A stretch of 64,000 nucleotides of DNA from Mastigias papua. Taxonomy: Eukaryota; Cnidaria; Scyphozoa; Rhizostomeae; Mastigiidae. Positions 27,001 to 39,417 of this stretch are shown piece after piece. Each line of letters begins with the position of its first letter. The stretch's first letter is position 1. The notes under the pieces were generated by a model that did not search any database, was not told the origin of the DNA, and saw nothing but the letters and a program-made list of their open reading frames with translations. The stretch covers positions 9,122,889 to 9,186,888 of the forward strand of contig OZ025267.1 of assembly GCA_964019165.1 (NCBI GenBank), read 5' to 3'. The translations under genes and the position numbers were made by a program.

Positions 27001-27864
27001 GCTTTCTTCCCGATTTTTGTCTGCTAGCCTAGGGCCCTTCTTGAAAAATCATATTGGTTTTCATAAAAATGTGAGTAGTCATAAGTATATCTGTCAGTAG
27101 ACTGAACACAAGACAAATAAGCTAATGGTCCTTCTTTGTGCATACAAACCAAACTTAACACCACAGATGGAATGGACTTTCATTTGGGCTTGGCTCACTA
27201 GTCAAATTTCCCGAAAAGATTCCCTGTAATAAACGCATATCGGGATAAAAAGTAGTTTACTTCTCTATTCGCGTTGAATTTCCTGCTTCATCGCCAACTT
27301 TCTTAAAGTTTCACAAACAATGGAAGGCATGGCTTTCAACCCAATGGGCACATTCCAAAATAGTTCCTTAGAATAGCAAATGAATAGTTAGATCACATGA
27401 ACGCTGTAATGACTGGTCTTAAGTGTCTCAACTTGTTGGATAATTCATAGTGCATTTTGCTCACCATTTAAGTTCTATCGTTACTGACATCCAAGCTTGT
27501 TTGTTTCATTTTTCATTGAAGAAACGTGACGAAAGACATTGTTGAGGCCGTTCTTTGGTTGAGATCTTGGTTGTTAAGCTTCGTCAGCCAAAGCCAATGT
27601 TAATAACACCAAAGAGATTCATATTCTGTGGTGATTGATACACTTATCTACAAATTCACTTTTCAACCATTAAGTATTATCGAAACAGAGCATGTTCTGT
27701 GTGCACCACACACTAAGACATTTCTCAGTCATCAGCGTTGGTTCTAATACCAAAGATTATCAACCATTGCCTTTTGAAATTGGGTGTAAATCTACGGCAA
27801 GTGTAGCAAGTCATCAGCTTCAGCCATAAGTGTATACTGTTACAGTGTCACATTCATGTGTTAT
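27001..27864. other. Non-coding interval, nothing recognised
   Basis: No domain-bearing frame and no repeat identified. Confidence 0.5.
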
Positions 27865-28197
27865 GTGAAGAGTGAGATTTCACTCCAGTAGAACTGCAAC
27901 GTGTTTGTAATGGGTTGATTCTCATAGATCTATAACGATTTTCAGGGCGGTCCCAATCACCATAGATTGTGGGGACATGTCCCAAGCAGTGTAGTGTCAC
28001 TATTCATTGGCTTGAACCATTTCAGAATCCACTGTGAAGGGTGGGATTTTACTCTAGTTGAACTGCAACATGCTTGTAATGGGATGATTTTGATAGATCT
28101 ATGACGATTTTAAGGCGGCCCCAATAACCATAAACTGTGGGGATATGCCCCATGCTGTGCAACTATTGTTTGACTTGGGCCATTTCAGAGTCCACTG
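27865..28197. repeat. Tandem duplication, two diverged units of about 169 bp
   Basis: Unit 1 (27865-28033) and unit 2 (28034-28197) align over their full length. Shared blocks include GTGAAG.GTG.GATTT, GAACTGCAAC, ATAGATCTAT, ACGATTTT, GGGGA.ATG.CCC and CCATTTCAGA.TCCACT. Divergence looks like 15-20 percent by eye. Neither unit codes. Confidence 0.8.
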
Positions 28198-28424
28198 GGA
28201 ACATTACAGATAATGTTCCTACTACGAAGAAAATACAGCAGGGGGTTTTTAGATTGAGAACTACAAAAAGTAAGGAATACTGCTCTATTATGTGTGTGCC
28301 TACGCCAGCATGATTTGTCTTGATGCGATATTTGAGCGTGCTTCAATAAAATTATACGCAGGAAAAAGGAAAGCAATCCAGAAATGCAAAGAATCTTCTT
28401 CATATTGTCTGTCCATTCTTACTC

Positions 28425-29930
28425 CTAAGTGGGGTCGATATTTGTAACCAGCCCTTTCCATCTTGCTTTATCTCTAAGCTCATCACCCTTCAAGCCCTTC
28501 TCCCGCAGACCCGCTTTCATGCTATCAATCCATTTTCTTAATTGAATACCCGCTAGCCAACGCAACTACCACCCCTATGCATTACGTGTCCATGTCACTG
28601 CAACCACTTTTCCTACATTGTGCATTCCTGACCTTGTCTATTCCAGCTACACCACCAGACCACCTTAGCATATTCATTTCTGAAAAATTTAACTTCTGCT
28701 CCTGTACCCTTTTTTACCCCAGGTTTCAAATCCATACATCATCGCAGGTCTATCTACTGCGTAAAAAACTTTGTCTTTCGTTTTCCCATTTATTCTTTTA
28801 TCACACAAAACACATGACAATGTGCTCCAGTTGCTCCATCCAGCTTGTACTCTAACGGATATCTCTGTGTTCAAGTTCCCGTCTTCCGATACTGTTGTTC
28901 CTAGGTATTTGAATCGATTTATCTCACTTTAAGTAAGTTCCTTGCATTGTTATACTGCTAGTATTATCATTACAACAATTTAGGTATTCAGTTTTCTTCC
29001 TGCTTATTCTTAACCCCCTGTCCTCTAATATTCCTCTCTAGTAATCATCTTTCTGTTCTAAGTCCTTTCTTATTTTACAACAGATAACTATGTCACCTGC
29101 AAATAACTTGCACCAAAGAGATGGCTCTCTTATCTCCTGTGATAGAACATCCATGATTAAATCAAACCCATGACTCTATGATGAGTCCTTACTTGACTCT
29201 AATCTGTGGAACGAACACTACTTTGTACGGATATTTCTTACCTGTCTAATAAACGTTTTCCGGTATTCCATTCTCCCTCAAAACATCTCCAAACTTTCTG
29301 ACACGGTACACTGTCATAGGCCTTCTCCAAAACCATAAAGACCATATGAATGCTTTTCTTATTTCCCGGTGTTTCTCCTTAACTTGTCTTAGTGCAAATA
29401 TTGCATCTGTAGTTCCTTTTCGTGGCATAAATCCTAATTGCTCTTCCCCAAAATGCCTTTCCTCTCTTAGTCTCCTTTCTATGACCCTCACTCATAACTT
29501 CATGGTGTGCGACATCAATTTTATACCCCTGTAATTACCACAGTCCTGGATGTTACCCTTCTCCTTGTATATAGATACAATCTACTGTCTCTCCTCTCAG
29601 CTGGCATTTCCTTTTCCATATAAATCTTTTTCATTAAGTTCCACAGCATATCCACGCCTTCCTGCCTTGAACATTTCCGCATTTCAATCGGGATGTTATC
29701 ATGTCCCAACACTTAACTGTCTTCATTTTCTTCAAAGTTCCAACTACCTGTTCTCTGCTAATCCCTGATGTAGCACCCTGATTTGGTACTCCTTCCCCAA
29801 TGGCATGTCTAGGGTTCTCCTCATTCAATAGCTTCTCAAAGTAGCTAGTCAACTTTCCCCTAATATCACCTTCACTGTTTCAGAATATGAGTAAAATCCT
29901 AAGACATTTTCTTCCGGGCCTTTGCAAGTG
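28425..29930 (-). pseudogene. Dead RTE-like LINE reverse transcriptase
   Basis: Segments of one non-LTR reverse transcriptase follow in order on the minus strand, in changing frames. They are LTSYFEKLLNEEN (about 29840), DNIPIEMRKC and VDMLWNLMKKIY (about 29660), RRLREERHFGEEQLGFMPRK (about 29460), FDLIMDVLSQEIREPSLW (about 29150), LEDRGLRISRKKTEYL (about 29010), VQAGWSNW and RPAMMYGFETW (about 28780), and the C-terminal GLKGDELRDKARWKGLV with a stop at 28425-28427. The catalytic box reads FAGD instead of FADD (29093-29104), so the first catalytic Asp is lost. Frameshifts and stops are numerous. No endonuclease domain is seen, so the copy is also 5'-truncated. RTE placement rests on remembered motif style. 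Confidence 0.85.
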
Positions 29931-31068
29931 AATATCTATACTAAGTACGGTAGCAGGAATAGCACTGACATAAAAGGTTGGCTCTGAAAAATGCGTACCA
30001 TCGACATCGTGGTTATCAGTGGTGTACCCAAGGGGGAATATGGGTCAGGACCCAACTTTACTAAAGCAACATTAGTGTGAATACAACTTTAATGTGTTGT
30101 ACGATATACCATGACTAATTTAAAGTAAATTTTAGAGGAAAACAATCACAAAGGGCCTTCCTTTGCACTTATGATATTTTAAAGGGTGTGGCCCGCAAAA
30201 TTTTCACCAATGCGCCCTTTGAGTTCATCATTTCTGCCTCCTAGATGTGCTTCTGGGAGTAATCTTTTACCCAATGCTAGCACGTAATATGAAAAGATAT
30301 CGGTCAGAAAGTTTAGAGTTATTGTCATCTTCCATTTGGTAGATAAATTGGGTAGTTTTTAGAACTATAGAAGAGGGCTCCCATAAGTGCCAGAAAACGA
30401 TTGAGGAAATTTTGGCACAGGAGTTTTGATGAAAAATATCACTCAGTTATTATGTCATATCTGATTACAGATATTGAAAATAAATATCAGCTTAGTTACT
30501 TGTAGGCTGCAGCATGGAAGAGAAAAGCGGCAGTGCCGTGAATAAGCCTAGTATTGAAATGAAGGTAGAGAGGGGAACTGAGAAAATATGTGGAAAGCAA
30601 AAGGTTGTGTGTACTGAACTTGTGTTTTTAGAAATATTTAAGTATTTACAAGACATAAAATTTCGCAGCAAATGTTTAGAAAAGGAATGGTGTGGCCTTA
30701 TAATTTCGAATGAATTTCTGTTACCTGTTAGAATAGGACCTAAAATAAACGTGGATCTCACTCACTTCGTGTAATTGTATATCGAAATTTTGGATCTAAA
30801 TTGAGGAGAGCATGGATTTGCAAATAGGACAAATCTTTTGAAGGAAGATCATCAGAATCAACATACATCACTAATGTATGCTATTGAAATATTTCTATAA
30901 GATTTATTGATCTTTAGATGACATTAAGACTTTCACTATAGCTCAAAAGCGAGAACGTTCTTTTAGTATACTGAAAAGCTTAATCGTCCGAGACATATCA
31001 GAGTATGAATAGTCGGATAACGAACAAAAGTTGATCCGAAATAAATAACCAGATACTAATTTACTAAA
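29931..31068. other. Non-coding interval with possible dispersed-repeat start
   Basis: No gene recognised. About 30015-30060 reads ATCAGTGGTGTACCCAAGGGGG. This resembles the CAGTGGCGTACCCAGGGGG opening often seen in dispersed animal repeats (from memory). An 86-codon frame at 30514-30774 has no identifiable domain. Confidence 0.4.
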
Positions 31069-31123
31069 AATACTAACAATAATAATAATAATAGTAATAG
31101 TGATAATAGTAATAATAATAATG
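31069..31123. repeat. Imperfect (AAT)n microsatellite
   Basis: About 55 bp of AAT/ATA triplets with GTA and GTG interruptions. Confidence 0.9.
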
Positions 31124-31607
31124 GAAACTTTTATTCAAAATAATTTAAAAATATAAAAAAACTACAACTTAATCTATCCAGCCAACTCTCTAAAATTGGG
31201 CATGGGCTGCATACTCACACAGTTCAGATCAAAATGTCCTTAAAAAATATCATTAAAAGCTTAAAAGTTCAGGAGATGTCCATTCTTTGTTTCTTCGACA
31301 AAATATAAAGTACGACGATCTTATACATATATCTGTTATCCGCTTGGTTAGGAACATGATTACATTTTCTGGTACCCTTATACATCGTAAGAGTTCAAAG
31401 AAGTTTCTGCTGTCTTTCTCTATAAACCCGCAAGCACTCATAGACACATTACACATAACGAACGTCATCATATTATAATTAATGCTTTATTTTAAGTTGT
31501 TTTCTCGTCTAGCTAATTAGTTTGCCAATTATTGCCAACCAAAACTTAAATACACACAAATATATTACGGCGAAAAACAATAGTACATGTTAAAATATCA
31601 TTACAAT

Positions 31608-32130
31608 CATGAAAACCCTAAAGTTTCAACAAATCGTTTCCACACTCCACAGTTGCAATCAAACTGATCGTCCTTAATGCCTCTTTTGAAGCTATTCAAT
31701 GTCTGGAACTCTTTTAAAAAGGATGGAATTGTTTTTCTCCCCAAATATCAAAAGATGACATCAGGAATACTGTTATCAAGAAATCACTTTAAGAACTTCT
31801 GAGCATCGATTTCATTGCTAGATACAATACATTCTAGTTCATGGCCACACACAGACGGTCGTGTCATCCGCATAATTGCAAATTTCAGATTTCAGTCTCT
31901 TCCACCAAAAAGAAAAGGTCGCTTATAAATACATTAAATAAGAGAGGCCCTGAAACAGAGCCTTGCAGTACCCCTTAAATGATTCCTTCCAGGAACTGGA
32001 TGACCCATTGATCTTAACTCGTTGTTTCCTATTCGAAGGATAGTCATGAACCAGTTCTAGGGCAGCTCTACAAGCTTCAAGCTTTGTGATTCAGACAATC
32101 AAACGCCTTCGAAAAGTTCATTATGTGGAT
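31608..32130 (-). pseudogene. Internally deleted CR1/jockey-like LINE remnant
   Basis: Minus-strand pieces of a second reverse transcriptase: MNFSKAFDCLNH (about 32125-32090, RT motif A), ELVHDY then NRKQRVKINGSSSSWKE (about 32045-31985), EICNYADDTTV (about 31895-31860, intact YADD box), then YLGRK and LNSFKRGIKDDQFDCNCG with a stop at 31608. Sequence after the YADD box jumps almost directly to the C-terminal tail, so the thumb region is largely deleted. Frame changes and stops occur throughout. Tail and motif style resemble the 55.9-kb element but differ enough to be another subfamily. Confidence 0.8.
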
Positions 32131-32517
32131 AGATGCCCGTGATCAGGTGAATCCGCGTCCAGTTAACCATATGATTCGCCAATAGGTACCTATTCCCCAT
32201 TGTTTAGATAAATAGTTAACGGGAAAAACGATGGACTCTTCAACCAATTTGGATATGTAAGCATTTCTTACATGCCATGTGTTAGAAGCATGTTTTAGCA
32301 AAAGTTTGAGAAAGAGATACTTTGAGACAATAACATAAACTCTGAAAAATCAAGCCATGAGTCAAATGAAAAATTATATGTTATGAAACGTAAAAGTAGT
32401 GGAAAAGGTAGATAATGCAGCCTTTTCCTAGTAGATTATAGCATTCAAGTTTTGCATCAATAGCGAGAACTTACACATCATAGTGGAAAGTTACAGACGT
32501 CTAAGCCCGGTTTCCAG
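32131..32517. other. Non-coding interval
   Basis: May contain further 5' debris of the LINE remnant (NHMVNWTRIHLIT-type frames near 32150), not confidently assignable. Otherwise nothing recognised. Confidence 0.4.
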
Positions 32518-32780
32518 GGTCATTGACTCTTCTAATAGTCGCTGACAGTCGTTGTAGATTGCTGACAGTCGTTATGGATCACTAAAAGTCGCTATGGGTA
32601 GCTGACAGTCGTTATGAATCGCTAACAGTCGTCATGGGTCGTAGACAGTTGTGTGGTTGAAAGTCATTTAAGGTCGAGTACAGTCAATATGGATAGTTGA
32701 GGGTTGCTGAAACAAATAACAAATCTAGCACAGCTATTGAGACGTTGACAGTCGTTGATGGTATTTGCAAAATTTAATGC
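32518..32780. repeat. Degenerate minisatellite, unit about 20-21 bp
   Basis: At least five consecutive diverged units of GCTGACAGTCGTTATGGAT occur from about 32540 to 32640. Weaker relatives continue to about 32710, with an isolated GTTGACAGTCGTTGATGG near 32745. Unit boundaries drift, as expected for an old array. Confidence 0.75.
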
Positions 32781-34470
32781 CAGATTGTTCCCATATGCTC
32801 ACTGAGGGTCATTTCTTAATCACCCTCAACGAATGCCAATAACTCTCATCAAAGATTGGAAACCTGGCTAAATGGGCTTGGAATGAAACATCTTGAAAAA
32901 ATGAAAGAAGAAACTGCTTTAGGCGCTTGCAAAAGTCTTTGCTTTCATATTAATACGTGAAAAGTCTATCCCATTATCTATGGCTTAGAATTTATTCATT
33001 GTTTAATGCTTCCCTGTCTTCTAAAGTCAGATACAAGTTTTGATATTCTGATTCCTAGTATGAAAATGGCAAAGTTCATTAGGCAAATTTTATTTTAAAG
33101 CTAGGCATCTACCGTATTTTTATTACAGTGCAATAGAAGTATTTTACAAAGCACAGCCAAAGCAAAATTGAAAAAAAAGAGAAGGAATAGAGAATCATTG
33201 TTTCCATTTTTGGTAATAGATTTATTTTGAGGTTGCAAAGCTTTTCATTGTCTAGGAAGATCTGCAGAATATAATATTTGTACGTGCTAGCAAGCCAAGC
33301 TGAGTATGAACAGAAAAGTAGCACATGTGCTCTCATTTTTGGAATTTCATGTTGTATAGACCAAACGACTTTGCAATTTTACAAATGTACTGCCAGATAT
33401 GACATGGAGGTATGAAGAAAAATAGCTTAGATATTTTATGACAAAGTAGATTTGTTGCATGTCGCTCAAAGGAGAAAATTGCCATTCAGGCAATAGGAAG
33501 ATGCCATAGGAAATCTATTAATCATCTTTCCCTAGGGTCCTTTTTGAAAGATCTATTTGAAGCATGCAACTGAATTTAAAAGTACTGTAGAACCAATCAG
33601 AGCACTTGAAAAGCTGTATGAGCCTCTCTGTTCAGACATGAACGTCGAGATGTTGAGAGGACAACTTTCGAATATTGGTGAGGCGTGTTTATGAAACTTC
33701 AGGACTAATATGACTATGCTACAGTTTAAGACAGCAGTAAAAGTGAAGATACTGAGAACAACGATTCAACTATTAGAGTTCGCGAAGTAACAGAAAGGAA
33801 AGGCATGTAGTGAGAGCATTTGCAAGCCATTTTGTTCTGTGTTTAGCATGCTTTATGCTAAGAGTGCTGTAGATGTTTTTAGTATTGCCTAAAGTGGCAA
33901 ACATGAAATCATTAAATAAATTGCCTTGTCAGAAAGAAACAACTTTTAACACAAATAAAAAATATAATATTGACTGCCATTAAAAACTGTTTTTCCTGGA
34001 CCTAGTAATATGCTCAGTTATAAACCAGGGACTATTTGAAATCAATTTTAGAGACAATCTTAACATTTATTATAATTGAAAAATTTTTAATTAGGCCTAT
34101 CAACTTGTTTTTGATCTCTTATCGAGCAGGTATACATCAGTTATCTTGTTGTCAAAATTTGACCTTGCTAAAATACGTATGTATTAGCTGGAACTGATGA
34201 ACTACTTAGAGAGACAATAAATCTCCACCTATGATCGAACTACGATTGGGTAAAAGTTTGGAGCTCTATTTTGAAATTCATAAATTGATTAGAGTACAGA
34301 TAAAGGAAATCAATCAAATATCTTAACACTATACTTCGCTACCAAGTATGGACTGATCTAAAGCTGATTTGAAAACCTGTCAAAAATACACATACCTTTG
34401 CTACATCATATTTTTGCACCAAGATCTGCGCCAATGTAGGAAATTTTGCTCATATTTTGTGCCAGGAGCA
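32781..34470. other. Non-coding interval, nothing recognised
   Basis: AT-rich sequence with many stops in all frames. No exon-like frame with good splice sites was noticed. Confidence 0.5.
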
Positions 34471-35690
34471 TTATTGTAGATTTTTCCTGAAGGTTTAGGC
34501 TTGCGTTCATTTTCTTATGTCATAGTATTTCTTTTTCGATGTTTGCATCTCGATCTATTGTGTTTTCGATATTACTATCTGGGTTTCGACCTTGCTTGTT
34601 GTATCTTACTAATATTTTTAATTAGTTTTCTTCGTTCTACGATGGTCCTAAGGTTTTCGTCATTTCCTGTCTCCGTTGCAGTTAGTCATTTTCTGTGTTG
34701 CCTTCTGTAGCTTTAAATTTTCTATGTACTTTGAGCTATCTCTTTATTCCTGACTGATGCCTTACGTAAGCAGGGACATCACTTCTTGTTTTGGGTTGGG
34801 GGATGAAAAATTTGACCTGCAAAATAATTTTCATCTAGTGAACAATGAAAAGATAAAGTGACGCCTCTCTCACTTTAAATGTGGAAACTTGAGTGAAATA
34901 CTCTTCAGCAAATATACTTTAATAAGAAACGCATATATCCCGTTAGGAAGAAACATTGTCATGTAAAATCAGATTTTGCAATTCAAAAACAGGCTCTTTT
35001 CAAAGTTGGGGAATAAAATCACCCACCTATAATCGGCTCAAGTGATGTGCCTGTTTGTAGGATAGGATACGCATAACATACAAAGCAACTAACCTTACGA
35101 TACCAACAAAAGCAAGAATCCAGAATACAACGTATGATAGGAACAACGAGGAAAGAAGCAAAACTGCCAAACTCAGCATAACAATAAACACACTAAAGTT
35201 AGCAATAAGTAAAACGGAAACACAGCTAGTTACAAAATATAAACAAGAATCATCAATGCAAAATCAAAGCTCAGAACAAATAACAATAAAACAAACAAGA
35301 CGAGACAGATATACTTCAGCCAGCAAGAGGTATTCCACTGAAAGAAAAAACACTCATAAATAGCAAAGAACTTATATTAGAAATATATTGACCAAAGACC
35401 ATGAGCACTGAATGCAAGCAAGAAATATAGTACACAAATCAGTAAAAGGCATGCAACTTAGAAACACATACCCCTGCATTACTCGTTGAACACAGAGAAA
35501 GCCAGACAACAAAGAAATCGACCACAAACAAAGTGAATTATAGAAAGCAAAGATGGAATTGAACAAGAAGATAGTTATTTGCAATAGCAAGAAAAACACT
35601 CCCATTAACCACCCGAAGACAACAGCAGAAGCTAGACAACAAGGGACTCGCATGGAATCAATTTGGATCAAGGTACATATACTCAACAGT
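34471..35690. other. Region of strong strand composition asymmetry
   Basis: About 34471-34760 is T-rich and A-poor on the + strand, while about 35060-35690 is A-rich and T-poor. The two blocks look like opposite-strand counterparts in style (T-rich with scattered C and G), though I could not align them base for base. Hydrophobic-looking frames inside (34501-34710 +, 35372-35686 -) follow from the T-rich strand and are not taken as genes. Confidence 0.45.
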
Positions 35691-38600
35691 GGTCATAACT
35701 AAGTTTGTAGCCACTTGAACTGAAAAGAAATGGTGATATACTACAGACCATTCGGTGAAGCTGATCTTGTTCACCTGAAACAAAGCGACAGAAATGTAAC
35801 ACTGACAACAAGCCGCGACAAATCTAATTACAAGCCAAATTCAATTTGACTGAAAATGCACTGAAATTGGCTACTAAAACTAGCATTAAATGCAAAAATC
35901 TTCTGTGTGACAAACTTTGAGACAAAGATTTGTCTGGAACTTTATTGGTACGAACTTTAGAATTGAACGAAAATTTGTCACGCTGACAGTTTTTGAACAT
36001 ACCACACATGCACAGTGCTCGTTAACTAAAATAGCAGATATTGAACGACCTTGAAAGAAAACCGGACTGTAGTAGATGCGCTTGGGTTTGCGTTTCGGAA
36101 AACCTAACAGATCATCTCCATCCCTTAGACATTACGTGAATGGCTGCAAAAGAGCTTTAGATAAAAACTTTGAAAAGCAGTATATAAAAGCAGCATCTTT
36201 CCAAATGAAAAGAGGGAGGAGCGTTCACGAAGTCCCATTGAACAGCTGTCAGTGACAAAACCAATACATCCTAGGTATCTCCTTGGCTGCTACATTATAT
36301 GCTCAAGTCCATTGAAATGGTACGAACAGGAATTAAAAAATGGTAAGAATTGATGGTGATATAGAAATCGAACTTCAGCCATGAGAAATTTTTAAAGCAA
36401 ATTTAAGCACAAATGTCCATATTCAAGTGACAAGTATACAAAGTATATGCGAAAATGAGTGATTTCTTTCTTGCCCCTTCAATGTATTTTTCAAAATTTT
36501 GACCCGACAAATAATGTCACTCAAGAGACTAGCTAAGTATTTTTTAAAAGAATGTAGGAATTTGAGCCAGTTGAATATTGAACGCTTTGTATCATTATCA
36601 GATGTCATTTGTTATAATTTCTTGCAAGTTTCTCAAGAGTTCTATAGTAATCTTAGCAGCAATAACTTGATGTGGTTAGATTTCATCATTGAGGAATTTG
36701 ATCAACATTTGTCCAAAATTTATTTTTCTGAAACATTCAAAATTCGCCGAAAATGCTTTCTCCGAAATCTTTTGCTCGAATTTTCATCCGTAGAAATTTT
36801 GATTTTTAAAGCATTTGGCACCTTCAATAACAGAGTTTTTCCGCTAGAGTTGCTGGTACTGTGAAGTATAGCAAAATATTATGTAAATGGAAAACTATAC
36901 CTTTCTTGCAAAATTCTATTCAATAATTCATTATTAATAAGCACAAAGCTAAGAGAACACTTTGGAACAAATGTTTTTAAGAGAGACCTGAAGGATTCAA
37001 AACTCTTGCCTTTGATGTCTAGGTATGTTCTATTTTTATTCAAGTTTTATTTCAACTGTTACTGTAACCTCAAATTATTTATCTGCAATGATCTCTCAAA
37101 AATAACAATGTATTCTTAAGATCCTGATGACTTTTGTTAATTGACTTAATTGTTTTGATTCAATTCGAATCTTAACATTTGGCGTAAGTTATATTCCTCT
37201 ATTACTGCTAACAGTCTTAACATTCCTGTTTAAGTCAAGGCACATATCTTAAGATATCATTGTGAAAATTTGACATTGAAAGGTATCATCTCTTTTGCAA
37301 AATACTATCCACTGACACTGGCAATTTCACTGTATTTCACTATATTTTCATGCTTTCCAGCTCATAAGATTGTAGGCTTTGTACACCTCTTTTACAGGTT
37401 GTTTAATATTATTTTCTATGATGGTAGTGCATAATGTAGGTAATGTGTTTATTAAATTTTACACCTCTTATCTGCCATTGAGAGTAGTCTGTTCAGTGAT
37501 GCTGCAGAGTTTGGATTGACTTAATATCCTTTCCTGTCTCTAAGAATGCATAGAACATTCTAATATCAATATTATGACTTCAAGTCTCCATACTACCTTT
37601 CGCCTTATGAGATTGGATAACTCTTTTGCGGGATATTTGTAACTTTTGTATTGAAATAAAAGCATAGAGGATCAGTCTTTCCTGTTCTAGGCATTATGTC
37701 GGAAGACAAATTTAAGTTGTATTGAAAGTATAAAGCATTTTTGCTAATTCATTCCTCAAATTCACACAACTTTTGCACAGAAGCATTCCTCAAGTATTGT
37801 CAAGCCTGATATAAAATAACGATAGCTCTTCTCAGAAATAAAGTCGGAATCTACAGTTTAAAACTTTGTTCTCTTTGAATAAGTGTCAGAATATGTCCTT
37901 TATCATAGCTGAAAATTGTCTCACTGAATCTGACGAACTCCTGAGAAGCATAAACTTTGGAACTAGAGATATTGCTATAAAGATCTAACTTGAAGAGAGA
38001 AGACAGAGAAAGCAACCATTTTAACTCATACTTCTAACAGAGGAGAACCATGTAGAATCAAACCAACAAGCTATCAAAAACTATTTGACTCTGGTGGGAG
38101 CACAACGTTTAAAAAGCTGGGACTTGTTCACTATTAGCTACAGTGTTAAGTACAAGTTTCTCGCGTATAGTTTAGAAAACGGGAATTTTCTTTGCATTAT
38201 AATACATATTCATAAAATTGCATTCGTAGATAACTTTTTAGTAATATCTCTTCTAACTCCCGAAAAAAACCTATAAATTTTGTGAGTTATACCAGTGTTT
38301 GATTCTAGTAGAGAGGACTTAAAGAGATTTTACAGTAGGCAAACAGTTGCATTATTAGATTCTACTGAAATATGCAAAAAGCAAAGAAAATGTAACTTAT
38401 GTTAAATTTGCATTATAAAAGATTTCAAATTACCTAAATCAAAAATTGGTGTTATTTATTATTGTTCTTCTAATGTAATAATATACTCAAAACAAGCCTC
38501 GTATAAACAAAGTTGGGCAAAATCCTCCTGTGCTCATAGTAACTAGTAAGGTACTCAAATCGAAAAGAATGCTGTCTATCTCTACTATCATACTAGTTAG

Positions 38601-39417
38601 TATCTTCACATTCTGAATATCCTAGATTATATCCAAATCTTCAATACCTACCCGACCTCTTGGAAATCACACCAAAGCTTCAAATATACACATTGCATAT
38701 ATATTAATTTGTGCTTTCCACTGACATATGGATGTGGCTTACTGAGCACTGAAAGCATAAAATAAGAAAATTATGCTAGTATGATACTTTGGAAAGATTT
38801 GCGTAATTGTGTTTACTTAGTTTATTATTTCATGCTGCTTGCAAGTTGTATAGCATTAAGCAAGATGGAAAATGTATTTGACATGCCTGAAAAATGCGCA
38901 GCATTCTTCATGGATGCAGCAATCAACCTGACTTGAGAACAGGTACCATATTGAAATGGACAACATTTTGCAAGGCAGCATGGCCAGCTATAGCACTAGA
39001 CTTATAGCAATTGCTGGCCCTCTAGCATTCACTACAATGCAAATACTATCAATTCTAGCATTTGCATTTAGGGGTGACTTACTTATAACTCTGAGTACCA
39101 GGGTGGTTTAGAGTCTAAAAAAGGCCAAAAGTCTTATGCCTTTTCAATTTTTGTCCAAAAAGTTTTATGCCCCATTAAGAAATAAATATAAGTTTCACAC
39201 AACAGTTACTACTATAGAATTAAGTTTTGATACAAGCTTTCCGTAATCATTTCGAGGTATATTTCTTCATTGCTACTTTACTTCAATCTACTTGAAAAGA
39301 TCACCTATAGAAATTGTTTTCTGCAAAATTACTTGCTGGGGAATATTGCAAAAAGACTTTTATACACGAGGAAGTATCATTCTTTCTGCGATTTCTTTGT
39401 AAAAGGTATGGAAAATT
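35691..39417. other. Non-coding interval with one 121-codon open frame
   Basis: The longest frame is 36499-36864 (+), rich in Leu, Phe, Ser and Lys, with no motif or membrane segment that I recognise and no known upstream partner. It may be chance or the remains of an unidentified element. The rest is AT-rich with nothing recognised. Confidence 0.35.

Noticed and set aside
27865..28197. CRISPR-like or satellite array
   Set aside because: Only two diverged units without spacers, in a eukaryotic context.
35372..35686. 104-codon hydrophobic minus-strand frame as a membrane protein
   Set aside because: Hydrophobicity follows from the T-rich strand of a compositionally skewed block; no conserved motif.
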